This document shows positions 35,319 to 46,901 of a DNA stretch of 64,000 nt, piece by piece. Location: NCBI GenBank assembly GCA_002221725.1, contig NJFT01000075.1, positions 1 to 64,000 of the forward strand, in the 5' to 3' direction. A model generated the notes under the pieces. The model saw only the letters and a list, made by a program, of their open reading frames with translations. It had not been told where the DNA came from and did not search any database. The stretch's first letter is position 1; every line of letters begins with the position of its first letter. This DNA is from Scedosporium boydii (Eukaryota; Ascomycota; Sordariomycetes; Microascales; Microascaceae). Position numbers and translations under genes: made by a program.

Positions 35319-36083
35319 GAAATACCAGCGGAATTTGCTTGAGGATTTTCAGGGATGGGGGCTTGTCTCCGCCGGCAGCACCGTTTACTATACCCAGCAT
35401 TTTGCAACTTTGCTTCCAACAATGGAACTTGAACTATCAGTACCTTTGGAGACGGTCATTTAGAAGAGAAGCAGCAGGCCTATTGAGCCAGAAGGGAGTC
35501 TTGCCGCAGGGCAAACTGCATCACATCGTCAGATGCATCACGAAACATACGTAGTCGCCCCATAATCGAGCGCAGTTCTCCTTTCCAAGCCAGCGTATAT
35601 TGAAACTATATCTTACGCCTCTCGTCAAGACATCAAGAGTGAAATTACATACAAATAAGTTCTTCAACAAAAAAAGGACGAATATCTCTTCCCCCCCTCC
35701 GCCCCAAAATAAATACCCTTTGCCGTAAAATAAATAAATAAAATGAGTAAATCAGTCTAATAACGAACGCCTCCCATGTGCTGAGTTCCCACGGCATTTC
35801 CAAAAGACGATGATTGTTTTTGTTTCTCCAAAATCGCGCGAAAATAAGACAAGAGAAATCTGCCCTCCCATGTCCACTCCCAAACTAGCAGCTCGTCGGC
35901 TCCCCAGGAGGGCAGAAAGATTAAGAGGGATAAATAAAAAAAGATACTGGTCATTCTCGAAGCAACGTAATGTTTGTGAGGGTCGATTTGCTGTCGCAAA
36001 GTGTAGTTGAATGGCATGCATTTTCTGTTTGCCAGCGACGATGCGGTGAAAGCAAGAGAGAAAAAAGAGAGCAACGAAACTGA
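35319..36083. other. Convergent intergenic region
   Basis: 765 bases between convergent genes; A/T-rich AAATAAATAAATAAA at about 35727-35741. Short frames on the minus strand lack support. Confidence 0.45.
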
Positions 36084-36970
36084 TTAGAGGTTCAGTCCCG
36101 TGACGAACCAGGTGAAGCTGGCGATGGTTATCAGGCACATAGAAGTAGCAAACATCAAGGCCTTCTGGTCGAGATCGGACGCGGCAAAACTGCAGGTAGC
36201 ACAGTTCCATTCGCTCAGAGGTGTATAGTCCTTCGGGGTGTAAATTTCGAGCCTGACATCGGTCCTAGAGAGATATCCGGGTTGGGCCGAGTCCGAAATA
36301 GAAGCATCCGAATCCTTAATGATCATGGTGAACTCTTCGGTGAGCAGCGGCTGCAAGGGGTCGGTGGCCTGAACGTTCGAATCCCAAACATACGTGGCGG
36401 GGTCCTGGTAGGACATGTTCGCGGTCAAGGTCCAGGTGGCGGAGACGCGGGAGCAGCTGAGCAGCACGTCGACGGCGGTCGGCTCGGCAAGGACGTTGGT
36501 ATAGTTCCACGTGAAGGTGACGGTATCACCGGCCTTGATGAGGGGGGCGCCTAGCCTCGGGTCGGGTGTAACCATAACGGCGCCTCCTGGAGGGGCCGTG
36601 GCATCGAACTCCTCGCGGGTCTTGGTGCTGTTCTTCCCGTCGCCGCTGCTGCCTCCCTTGGCTCCCGAGGTCGTTCGCGGCGCATCGGGGTCGATGGTGG
36701 CAGCGGTGTTTAGGTTGCCGGTGGGCCTAGATTGTTTCGTCGTTTTGGCTGGTTCGATCGAAGTGGTGTTGTTAGCAAAGTGCTCGAATGCGGTGAATGG
36801 GGCTCCCGCAAACTTTGATCAAGTATCTTACCATCAGATGTCTCCGCCGCGTCTTGTCTGGCAACAAGAGCGTGTGCGGCAGTATCTAGCCAGGTTGGCC
36901 AAGCCGCAGCCAACGAGGTCATGGTGGAGAGGCAGAAAGCCGCCTGAGCGAGAGCCCTGGTTGGTCTCAT
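36084..36970 (-). CDS. Secreted or membrane-anchored fungal protein (DUF7137-like)
   Basis: Two exons on the minus strand, 36970-36832 and 36748-36084, with an 83-nt intron (GTAAGA to AACCAG); 267 aa. A signal peptide (MRPTRALAQAAFCLSTMTSLAAA, shown in parts by its hydrophobic core) is followed by a Thr/Ser/Gly-rich stretch. From residue about 100 a beta-sandwich domain begins: PPGGAVMVTPDPRLG, AGDTVTFTWNYTN. It carries Cys residues (LLSC, NCATC). The extreme C-terminus is a TM helix (ALMFATSMCLITIASFTWFV). This layout matches a conserved fungal family that databases label only by a DUF (I believe DUF7137). Probably an ER/plasma-membrane or wall-associated type I protein; no activity can be assigned. 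Confidence 0.82.
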
Positions 36971-39900
36971 TGTGATTTCGGTCGGTTTCGTGAATAACGG
37001 GTCGGTTGAGGAGAGGGGAGTGTGCGCGAAGGCCTGGGATATGGCCTGAGGTCGAAAGGGGCAATTCTCTTCTCGGACGGTGAAGAGGGGGCGCCCAAGA
37101 TGGATGAAGAAGGAGCAAAAATGATGGCGAAGCAGGCGGTAAATCGCCCAAAGAATTACGGTGTATAAGCGAGTGTGGTGAATGAGGGGAAAGGAAGAGA
37201 CGAAACGAAGGTAATAAACAATGAAGCAACGATTGTCGAGATGGACAGAGTTGGTTGAAAGGATTGGCGAGTTGTCGAAGGAGTCAGGTCAGGGCTGAGC
37301 CAAAAGGAAAAAAAGGGATCGAGATACACGGACAAGCCAAACGGAGACGGACTGGGAAGGCCTGGTCTGGCTGGGGTCAGGCCGTGGCATTGGTGCATTG
37401 GTGCATTGGTACGTACCCGGGATACGATCGATAAACATTTAAATTGATCCTTGTCTTCCCGAGCAACCACGACGAAAAGTACATGATGAAGTACACTCAC
37501 TGCACCGTAATATCAACCTGGACCAGCTCACACATGCACTGCACAGGGCAGCAAAAAGAGAGATATACCCTGCAAAATCAAAGCGCCAAGACAAGAAAAC
37601 AACACATCTCTCAAGTATCTGGGCACTCGATGGAAGGCAAGAGACGAGAAAATGCTACTCCGGACAGCCGTAACGGAGTCCTCCGCACCGTCTCCGTCCA
37701 TGTTTTTCTGCATGTTGTCTAAAAAAGCAACCTATCACGAGCGCCAGTTTCGACGGGTCTTGTCCTTCGTATGCAGAGCGAAGCATGACATGAACAATGG
37801 AGTGCCAAGTTTGTGGCGTAGCCACCAATGCTGATAGCATTTTAGACTTAACGAGTGCCCTGAGCTAGACTTGTTAGACGCTGTCAGGAAAAGGGGAAGT
37901 CCGTTGCCATCTGTGAGGCTCAGGCCGCTAAGACGTGCGAAGTACTTATCCCTGACGGTATTTTCTTCCGTTAATATTATTTTGGCCGACCAGACTGGAA
38001 CGGCATAAACTCCCAATTACCCAATTACAATTGTACCGCCACTGTGGAGACCCGCTGAAAGAACACGAGCTGGCCTGACCTGGCTGATCGACCGGATTCT
38101 GGGCAAAATTCCTGGTCGCTTCAGTGATCAGTGGGTGTGGGGATATCGTATTTACCCATTCCACACATTGCATTTTGATCAATCTATCATTTCGCATCCT
38201 TGAGACGGAAGTTGCCCGACCAGCCAAGCACTCATTCTCTGTTGGTTATTTCGTCACAGGATTATTGTGACGAAGGATTGTCGTCCACCTCCCACAATTT
38301 TTTTTCCCTCACATTCCTACGCAGTACTGAGTGACTGACACAACATACGGCTTTTGACCTCTGTATTTTACAGCCACTCCGTAATAGTTGATGGAGATTA
38401 TACGGAGTACTCACTATTTATACTGGTGGCCTCGTATTGGTCAATAGGGAAAATCATTGCCCACGAGATTGTCACTTCAGTACTTCGTAAGACACCAAGT
38501 TCACCAGTGATGACGAAGTATCGTTGATGAGAGGCTCTGAATACGACGCAATTCAGAACCACCAAGGTCGTGTTCCACACGCACTATAAATATAGCGTCC
38601 ACACAATATTTAGCTCCGGCAGGAGTTTAGCGCATGAAGTCGCGTAGACCAGACCAGCTGAGCCTGATGGTGATGAAGGGCCCTGGGGAATCTCACCATC
38701 TCAGTCACCTTTGACTTTTAAGACGGTCGCACAACACGGCCAGCATTTACGCGAGAAACGTGAGACGCCCACTTCGCGACGGTTCGCGCTGCCAAACGGC
38801 GGTCCGTATCGCGAGAAGCCTCGAGAAAACCTCCCATGATCGCCGCGTCCCGAACATCCTCAGACATCCCGTCTACGTCTTTGCACGATATTTCCCTTTG
38901 TTCCGGGTTTTACACTGCAATCATCCGAAGGCGCTACGTCGTATGTCTGGTTTTGAGGCAGAAACACAATTCTTGCTTCTGGGATGGCATTCGGGAATTT
39001 ACAGAGATGCCTCTCATTGTACTTCGTATTGATCTCCAACTGATTGATGCTGATGCTCGTTTCTTTTTCTCACTGCCAAACAGGAACCAAATATTACGAT
39101 GCATCTCATTATTGCCCTTCTCTGCGAGGAAGATATGTCAATTCTGTTGAAGCCAACCTTGCAGATGCAGGGCCCTTTGCCCGTCTGCACCATTTCTTCT
39201 GACAGCACAGGCCGTCGGGTTCGTTTCCACATCCTCTCAAACTGCCGTTTCTCCTGGCTCGTTCATTTTCATCTTCACATTCGCGCCCGGAGCCGAATAC
39301 ATCATGGGATCAATTTACCCCCCCGAATGTCTCATTGGTGTCTGTATTCCCGGGCCTGTTCATCTGCTGTCCGGTACCACGGTACCAGTAGTACAATTGT
39401 AACCGTCTACAAATCGGCCATGTCCTCTGCGCCCCTATCAAAAGCATGAGGGTTTTCGGAGGTCCATCCGAACCTCTGCTCCTGCATTAGCCCTGAATAT
39501 GAAACAACTTCAAAATATTCATGGCCCTCAGTCAATTCAAACCGTCGAGAAATCAAAACCCACTGCTCCGAGGCCGGGGAGCAGACTTCAAGATGGAGTC
39601 CTAGGGCTAGTCTTCCTCTTTTCCAACTCGGCGGGCCCGCGACGATCTTGAAGCAACTTGCGGCACCTTGCAACGGGGCCTGCGAGCTGAGCCTGACATG
39701 GATTTTCTGACAGCACATGAAAACGTGCGCAGCCGCAGTCAAGTGCAACGCTTACTTTATTCCTGAATCCAGTGGGACGAGAACGAGCCGAGATGCCCAA
39801 CGAGGCAGGGCTCATCCTCTGAGGCGCATTTTCACCCATAACCTTAAAATCGATCCTGGGGAGTGATGGGATTAGAACTCGGCTCATACCCATTCATGGT

Positions 39901-41340
39901 CGTTTGATTTCAATATTTTGGGAAGACCAGACCCAAGGCAAGATGAAAAACGGATGAATCTCCATGCGTGGGACATCGCTTGGCAGGAAAATAATCTCCA
40001 ACGCCTGGTATAGCTGCTGCCGGAAACGTTTCCCCCTATTATCTCCATTCTGGGGAAACGGTTATAGTTTCCAGTATATAGTGTCTGCAAGCGAGGCTCC
40101 TGAGGGATCGAAAAGCCAAGTTTGCACTACGCCGACCTCCACATTGTACCTTCACTCACGGCACCGAGGTGTGCAGAGCCAGCGGGATCCAGACCCTTGG
40201 CCGCGGGTTGAGGCTACTCCCGCAGCGGCCCAAAAATGAAAACGGAATATGGCCGGGCCATGGGTCGGGTTGGCCTTCGAGAATAGCGCCCATCCTCGAA
40301 CTACAAGCCCGTCGACTTGTCCCTAGAAACGACTAATACCACATCCCTCGAAAAATCACTCGAGAATCATATCTGAATGCTTCGTGAGAGCTTTAAGCCG
40401 AAAGTGAAGACGTTAAGATGCAACACTCGGAGTTATGCCTGGTATACACATGACAACCTGGCTGGACCTCACATGAAGATATGCTAACAGGAAGCCTCGG
40501 ATATACCAACACCGGCGTTACTAGGATGAACAATGCATGATTTCGGTTAATTGTGGCCTTAAATACATTCCGCTTAAGGCCGTGCAACGCTGTACGGGAC
40601 TAATGAGGATCCGGAGGCAAGATATCTTCTATTAATATTCCCGCACTTCTACCATGTCGTATTGCAAGATCCTTGCCAAAGCTGGATCGCCGACCAAGCC
40701 TCAGCATCGAATGCAACGAGCAGAGCCTCTGGGTCTAGGATGCATCACAAAGACCATTTGAACTTGAACCAGGCGGTTACCCAGAATGGTGCAAAGAAAG
40801 AGGCGGACAACGCCACGACAAACCACAAATATGAAGTGAGAAGCATTCTGCGCGCCCGTGTGGTTCTGGTGATGATTCAGGAATCCTACTCTGGGCACTC
40901 GGAAATGCCCCCTTAGCCAGTTCCCCTTCAAGAACCACGCCTAGCGAGGTAACGAGTGCCGTATGCGGGGCTCAGGTTTGTTCGGTATACCTGCCAAACA
41001 CAGCCCTTGGACGCAGTCCTCGCCTCCTTTGTAGACCCGCGGAATATTTCAAGATTCGTCAATTAGGGTGAATAGTGTCACTGACACCGATGGCGTTCGT
41101 TCATTTCTATAATACCGTTGGTGAGGGGTCCTTGCGGTTTTCGGGGGGTGAGAGACCGCCGTGTTTCCCTCTGACGACCAAGTCTGCTATCCACCGGAAG
41201 AGGGTTCGCTTGTTTGAAGGATGTAGAAACTTGGAGAAATCCAAACTTTCCGCCTTCGAGAATTGGCGACGTCGATAGAACCCGTCGTCCCAGAGCCAGG
41301 GACGGGGGGAAAAATAATAAGGGTGACCTTGGTCCAAACA
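36971..41340. other. 4.4-kb gene-poor region
   Basis: The first 450 bases are the promoter of the preceding minus-strand gene. Beyond it no frame has family motifs or a spliced model. It contains three exact copies of GCATTGGT (37387-37410), TACTTCGTA at 38481-38489 and 39021-39029, and TACGGAGTA at 38401-38409. Possibly old repeat or degenerate gene DNA. Confidence 0.45.
37387..37410 (+). repeat. Triple GCATTGGT tandem repeat
   Basis: Three perfect head-to-tail copies of an 8-mer, about 420 bases upstream of the minus-strand gene start at 36970; possible promoter repeat. Confidence 0.7.
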
Positions 41341-41923
41341 TCAGACCTGGCCACGACCCTGACCAGCTTCCTTTGGTTTGTCTTTCCAAGTACCGCCATA
41401 CTTTGTTGCCAATTCATTCATCGTCCTCTCCTCCAAGCCGTTGACGAGCTTAGCAACCTGTAGCACATCTCGCTCAAGGTCACCAGCCTGCTGACGTGTG
41501 GAGTCTTGATCGGAGGCGAGAGGCCCAAAAATCCAGAGCTCCTTAATGCGGCGACTCAGAGCCAAGAGATCTTTAAGGGCCGTGTTCTTTGATACATAGG
41601 GTTAGCGATTAATCCAATATTGGGGCATTCCGAACTCCTGGGCTCTGGGCGAAGTGAAGCGAGCGTGACATACTAAACCTTCGAATTCGAGTTGCATCGA
41701 CAAACGAGAGACACCCATAGCTGTCGGGTCAGGATCCTTTCCTTCTGCGTCCGCCTGAACTGTAGCGAAGTGGCAGAGTGCACGGAACCGAGTGAGCACC
41801 TCGGCGATCAGTCTGTTGTGCTGGTCTATAATTTTCCGAGTCAGTTGGCCCGGAGGGACAATGATTTATAGAAGGGGATGTAATACCCAGGAGACTTGTA
41901 TATGCCATCTGTGACCTATCCAT
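41341..41923 (-). CDS. MED22: Mediator complex subunit 22 (MED22/Srb6-like)
   Basis: Three exons on the minus strand, 41923-41887, 41825-41674 and 41586-41341; 144 aa. Introns: GTATTA to TTATAG (61 nt) and GTATGT to CAAAG (87 nt, with a CGCTAACC branch point). Joining gives MDRSQMAYTSLLDQHNRLIA, then EVLTRFRALCHFATVQADAE, a SMQLEFEGL helix and, across the second junction, NTALKDLLALSRRIKELWIF followed by a GPL turn. The pattern of short N-terminal helix, LIAEVLTRF, EFEGL-x-(R/T)A-x-DLL-x-L-(S/T)R-x-(I/L)KELW-(I/L)FG is that of MED22 (Surf5), a head-module subunit of Mediator that contacts MED11 and MED17 and is needed for RNA polymerase II initiation. Size fits fungal MED22 (about 130-150 aa). 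Each exon is a minor piece in a different frame, which hides the gene. Confidence 0.78.
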
Positions 41924-42319
41924 CTTGCCAAATCTAGCGATAAATTGATCTCAGAGCAGGTTTGAAATGGATTAAACGGACTAAGTTTGGCTATGAATGG
42001 CAGCTCCTCCTAAGCTTGATGTCACAGAGTTATGGTGAAGGTTCAATGTTGTGGTGTGTGATTGGGACATACCTGATTATGTAATTCCAGCGTTGCCATT
42101 TAGAGGACGGTGCAATTGTAATACTGGACAAAGGTACACTAGAAGAGGTCCCCAGCGCGACCCGCCGCTCTTGCTTCGCCTTGTAGCACACCGCGGACTT
42201 TTGGCGACCAAAGAAGCCTCGCCTTGAATCATCACTCCTCCTGGCACGCAGCATGTCCGGACTGCATTACAGCCGCAATACCATCCCGACCTAATGCCAA
42301 TACTCCATCCCGAATACAC
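41924..42319. other. Divergent promoter between MED22 and kinase-like gene
   Basis: 396 bases; no gene. The annotated kinase frame is open upstream from 42224 but has no motif content before the ATG at 42320. Confidence 0.4.
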
Positions 42320-43096
42320 ATGATGGTGCCAGACGAGATCCAATGGCCAGACGGATTTGGTATAGAGGACCTCGTCAGCCATGGCAGTACCGGGCTTGTG
42401 GTTCTTGATTCGTCTTCTAATACTGTCATGAAGAAACCACTTGACCCGGAATTCGCCCCTTATATCGACATTGAACGGCAAATATACGAGCGGATCAAAC
42501 TGAGAGGATTCCACAGGGGGATATTGTCCTTTCACGGTGTCATTGAGGATGGAATCCGCCTCGAATATGCTGCCGAGTTCGACTTCAAATCCTTCCCTAA
42601 CATTGAGAAAAAGCTCGAACTGCGGTCAATCTGGATTTTACAAATCGCCGAGGCCCTTCAATTTCTTCATAGGAACGGCATTATCCATGGCGATCTCACG
42701 AGCTCAAACATTTTCCTAGATAGCAATCTTATTCCTAAGATAGCTGATTTTGCTGGGTCGTCGCTCGATCAATAGCCCCTTGTGATTGAGAGCCCTGCTA
42801 GCTACTGCTACCCCGGCCCATCCTTATCAGTCCAAGGCGATATTTTTGCCTTTGGCTCGCTCGTCTATGAAATTATGACCGGGGAGTACCCGTACAAGGG
42901 AAAGCAGGGAGATGAGGTTCGAGCCCTATTCTCAAAGAACACGTTTCCTGATACAACACAGCTTGGATCTCTCGACCACATCATTGAGAAATGTTGGCAT
43001 GGTGGATCCAGCTGCTGCAATGGCCTTCTCGAGGATCTCAGAGGTATAACATTCACTCTCTTCAGGAAGAGCGCAGACTTGGACTGCGCAGACTAA
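42320..43096 (+). pseudogene. Atypical protein-kinase-like gene broken by one TAG
   Basis: A single frame from ATG 42320 is interrupted at 42773-42775 (TAG) and then open to a TAA at 43094-43096, 259 codons in all. Before the stop: a Gly-rich loop VSHGSTGLVVL, a VMKKPL Lys, ERIKLRGFHRGILSFHG, catalytic loop IIHGDLTSSNIFLD and metal-binding IADFAGSSLD. After it: YCYPGPSLSVQGDIFAFGSL, YEIMTGEYPYKG and HIIEKCWHGG, the activation-segment end, helix F and helix I of the same fold. This matches a fungal-specific kinase family in which HRD is HGD and DFG is DFA(G). The stop falls right after DFAG, so the product would lack the whole lower C-lobe. No intron of acceptable size removes the TAG. A sequencing error, a single nucleotide polymorphism or a young pseudogene all remain possible. 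Confidence 0.75.
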
Positions 43097-43694
43097 CATC
43101 ATGACAGCCCTGCCCGAGTAGTACACATCGTAATAAACCAGGTTTCCAAAAGATAACCAGGAAGAAGCATCCACGCTGCAGGATAATACCATCCTTCACT
43201 TAGTGTCATGTGTCATAACTTTACTCTGTTTGGCCCTTTCCTTCAAAGTCCCAGGTTCAGTCCCATCCATATTCCGATGGTGTTAATTCTAGGACCGCTC
43301 GGGTGCCGAACCCAAGGGACATGTATACCAAAGGCATATGGGTGGTATCCTTCATCTTCCCCGCAGGCTAAGGATATGATGTCGTCCAGGAGACAGACAG
43401 CGACAAGATGTGTTGAGTCTTCTCTACTTTTAAAGGAAGGCCCGGCAGAAGTTTCCGTTTTCGTACTTCCAGAAGGCAAGAAGGCGGAGCAGCTTTAAGG
43501 CCCGCGGAAGACCAGCTTCAAGGTTCTCTCGGATACATAAACTGTGAAAAAGAGGAGAGGTTGTTGCTAAATACTTCTGTTTGGCGAACCATTCCAAGTA
43601 TAAACTCGAAGCTTCTCTGAAAGTCGGGGAGAAGAATTCCTAATTCCACACTCTCAGGATACTATCGGCTAGGAATACGAGGAAAACGAAAATA

Positions 43695-43880
43695 AATAAA
43701 TAAAAATACAGAGAAAGGGAAAAAAGAAGAAGAAAAAAAGGGGTCTGGAGAGGCCAAAAAGCTCGCTCCGCGGTACCACTCAGGTTTCGAACCCTCGCTT
43801 CCCGCGTTGCTACGAAAAATAGTTTTTTCTGGCCTTCTGAGCGCTCCAAGACCACTTGGCCATTGGTCGCAAACGATGTT
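43695..43880 (-). repeat. Degenerate tRNA-like/SINE-like element
   Basis: On the minus strand an A-box-like TGGCCAAGTGG (43862-43852) is followed 58 nt later by a B-box-like GGTTCGAAACC (43793-43783), the internal promoter layout of a Leu/Ser-type tRNA with a long variable arm. T- and acceptor-stem pairing is poor, so it is not a working tRNA. Downstream is a T/C-rich tail with T runs (TTTTTTT near 43732-43738, then TATTTATTTATTTT), as in tRNA-derived SINEs of fungi. No target-site duplication or second copy could be confirmed within this window, so a lone tRNA relic is the alternative. Confidence 0.35.
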
Positions 43881-45622
43881 GCTTGAGCTACTCGGTTAGA
43901 AGTTTCTGCTGGACCATTGCCTATAAAGCTAGAGGGCTTGTGTGCGACGAGGGAGGAGGAAGGAGGTTTGGGGGCTCCTTCCGTCGTTGGATATCATGTC
44001 AACCTCACAAGCTTAACCTTTCTTACACTCGAACTCGAGGGCAGCAGGTAGCCAGTTATAAGAAAGGGGACTTTGAAACTTCAAATATCCCGGAACATTC
44101 ATCTTAGAGTGGTCTTTGTCTTAGCGAGACCTCTGTGCCTTTGATATTGATTCGCAGGACATTCTCCTTCGCAGACGGACATGAGAGATGGATGAGGCCC
44201 CGAAGGCTACTTATCTAGTCTTTCGGCAAGATCTGAGATTGGAATCAAACGCAAGACAGTCCCGGCATTTCCTTCTTGAAGCATATGAATTATATCCTAC
44301 TTCGTAGAAGAGAGTGCCTATGAAGTAGCTATCATTCTTCATGGTTGAGGGAACCATGCGTGATTCCAACACAATCAGAGAGATTCAACCGATCTTGAAT
44401 AATTGAACGGTTATTGTTCCCGTTCCCCGCGGCCCGGTCCGCGATAAGACCATTGACGGCCAGGTGTCCTCGATTAAGTCGACATCACGTTGCCGCTATT
44501 GTTCCTGGGATATTGAAATAGAGTTGTGGGGTTGGGTTGATGGTCCCCTAAACGGCGGCGCAACGTTGCGATTGCAAAATGCTCAATTCCGAGAGGCCAA
44601 TTTCTTTATGTTTCATTGAATGGCTTGAATAGGATTCAATGAATCGGTTGCATCTAAGCCTGTAAGATACCTGAGCGGTGAGATGAGACGAGAGAGAAGA
44701 GATGTCATCCTGCCATTTGATCAATTCCTCCACCGAAGCACACATCGTGCTCCTGCCAAGCCCTGCGTCTTTCCATGACTGTTGCACTGCCTGGTTTATA
44801 ATGGGAAAGCACTGGCACTGTACCATTGCTGAGCGGTAAGGCTTCTGCACTCCTCGCGGAACGCTGAAGCTGTGCTCCGTCTCATCCAATCGTTGGCGCT
44901 CACCACGATCTGTGCCAAACAAGTTTGTTCCCCCGCTCCAAGACCTGACCTGGCCGAGCCCTCCTGCGGCTTGCATAGCCCTGTGGTGAGCAATGCACGA
45001 CCAGTCCTTTTCAGCAGGTTGGTTGGTCGACAGACCTGCTGGTCACCTTGTCTGAAACCGTCGGACAAGCTAAAATGGCCCTACGGCCGTCATTGGCCTC
45101 GGCGACTGGTCCGATGTGGATGACCCCCAAGCCCGGTCGGGCTCGCGCTGATCCAACCCTTTCTTGAGAATACCCCTGCGTGAGATCGGCTCCCGAGCTC
45201 ACGACTTGGTTGCGCCAATGGGGCATTCAATGTGCCATTCCAACATCTCTGGGATGACTAGGCTGGATATATTCCGATGGAACCGTCCCCCAATGGTGTT
45301 GGCCAGCCATGGCCACAGGGGCAAGGTAGGATCTGGGGTCGAGAAAGCCAAAATGTCGAGGCAAGGTGTGGTCATCAACTATATAAAAAGCACTTCATCT
45401 GTCTGATAACTTTATGCTTTGTTCACCACAGACAGTTGATCCATCGCTCCTTCCTTCTTCTGCCTCAATGCTGACTCGAAATTTCTTACGCCTTCAAACG
45501 TCTTCAAAAGTTAATTGATCAGAAGCTGTGCTTTTGATATAGTTTTTTACTTCTTATCCACCCCATTGTCGGCGGTTCTACACTTTACATTCCAACCTTT
45601 GAATAGAATTGACCGATTTCCA

Positions 45623-45630
45623 TATATAAA
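45623..45630 (+). promoter_or_regulatory. TATA box of the lactonase gene
   Basis: TATATAAA lies 87-94 nt before the ATG at 45717 and is followed by a CT-rich initiator tract (45632-45670). A second TATA-like TATATAAAAA sits at about 45379-45388. Confidence 0.5.
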
Positions 45631-45716
45631 TCCACTTCCACTTCTACTTCTGCTTCTCCACCTCTCACCGTCCACTTCACACACATTCTAGATCCAGTCC
45701 TTTCAGCTTTGCAAAT

Positions 45717-46901
45717 ATGAAGATTCTTCCCATTCTCCTCTCCCTTGGGCTTACTTCGGCCCTGCCATCGCACCCCAGCCGCCTCCACCACCGTCAAGAC
45801 ACTCCCTCCGCAAGGACACTTCTCCTCGGTGCTCCAGGCCAGATCCTAGCCACCCAATTCAACGGCGTCGAGTTTTCCGTGGTCGGAAAAGACGAGCAGC
45901 CCGGCACCGGACCAAGCTGGCTCCTCTTCAAGAGCCCCGAGCTCTTCTACGCCGTCAACGAAAACGCCGACAAGCTGCGCCTCTTCAGCTTCGATGCCCA
46001 GACCAACCAGCTGAAGCAGCTAAGCGAGGTGGCTAGTTCCTCTGGTGTCGTCCACCTCGAGTTCAACAAGGAGAAGACGCGCATGGTTGGCTCTGCGTAC
46101 GGAAACGGTACCATCGACATTTGGGACACTTCGGCGACAGATGGGTCTGCGACCCTGATCAAGACCCTTAAGAGCGAGGGTGCGCTTGGTCCCGGCCAGC
46201 TTGGTGCTCATCCACACCAGGCTGTGCTCGATCCTACTGGCCAGTTCTTTGTTGTCAATGATCTTGGAACGGATAGCCTCATCGTTATCAACTCCAAAGA
46301 GGACTCCTTCGACATCGCCAATAACTTCGTGGTTGAGTCCGGTTGCGGTCCCCGCCATGGCGTCTTCCGCGGTTCCAAGGACGGTGCGGCCACTCACTAC
46401 ACCGTCGTTTGCGAACGCACCAACAAGCTTCTGACCTACAAGCTCACCTACTCTGAGAAATCGATCGACTTTTCCGATCTTCACTCCATTTCGACCTTTG
46501 GTGACGCATTCCCTCCCCAGAATGCCACGACCGCCGCCGCGGGTGAGGTTGTCCTCTCCGCCAACGGGAGAGACCTATATGTGTCGAACCGGCTCACCGG
46601 CAACGACACTGACAGTATTTCTCACTTCCGCGCTTCCACCAAGGGCTGCCTCACCTTCAAGTCTCAAGTCCCCTCCGGCGGAGTTCTCCCACGTATGATT
46701 TCGCTCGGCGGCGGTGCCGACCAGAGCATCCTCTTCGTGGGCAACCAGAAGGGCCCCAACGGCCTAGTGGCTTACAAGCGAGACTCGTCTGGTTTCCTCA
46801 TTCCTGTTCCGGTGGCGGTGGCTGGGTTGGAGACCTTTGCTGAGGCGGGAAGTGATTTGGGTCCCCAGTTTGTGCTCGAGGTGCCTGCGCCATCTGCATG
46901 A
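45717..46901 (+). CDS. Secreted lactonase-type seven-bladed beta-propeller
   Basis: Single exon, 394 aa. A signal peptide (MKILPILLSLGLTSALP) is followed by a propeller of the 6-phosphogluconolactonase/3-carboxymuconate-cyclase-like family (lactonase, 7-bladed beta-propeller): LLFKSPELFYAVNENADKLR, GVVHLEFNKEKT, LGAHPHQAVLDPTGQFFVVN, LGTDSL, CGPRHGVFR, NGRDLYVSNRLTGNDTDSI and GVLPRMISL. The family hydrolyses lactone rings of sugars or of cyclic acid products. Secretion argues against the pentose-phosphate pathway step and for an extracellular lactone or a wall function. Substrate cannot be deduced. The gene is high in GC3 and flanked by long non-coding DNA. Confidence 0.88.
   Translation: MKILPILLSLGLTSALPSHPSRLHHRQDTPSARTLLLGAPGQILATQFNGVEFSVVGKDEQPGTGPSWLLFKSPELFYAVNENADKLRLFSFDAQTNQLKQLSEVASSSGVVHLEFNKEKTRMVGSAYGNGTIDIWDTSATDGSATLIKTLKSEGALGPGQLGAHPHQAVLDPTGQFFVVNDLGTDSLIVINSKEDSFDIANNFVVESGCGPRHGVFRGSKDGAATHYTVVCERTNKLLTYKLTYSEKSIDFSDLHSISTFGDAFPPQNATTAAAGEVVLSANGRDLYVSNRLTGNDTDSISHFRASTKGCLTFKSQVPSGGVLPRMISLGGGADQSILFVGNQKGPNGLVAYKRDSSGFLIPVPVAVAGLETFAEAGSDLGPQFVLEVPAPSA

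Larger units (their letters stand above)
43097..45716. other. Gene-poor region with tRNA-like element
   Basis: 2.6 kb without a supported protein gene. Holds the tRNA-like element at about 43695-43880, TACTTCGTA at 44298-44306 and, near its end, the promoter of the lactonase gene. Confidence 0.45.
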
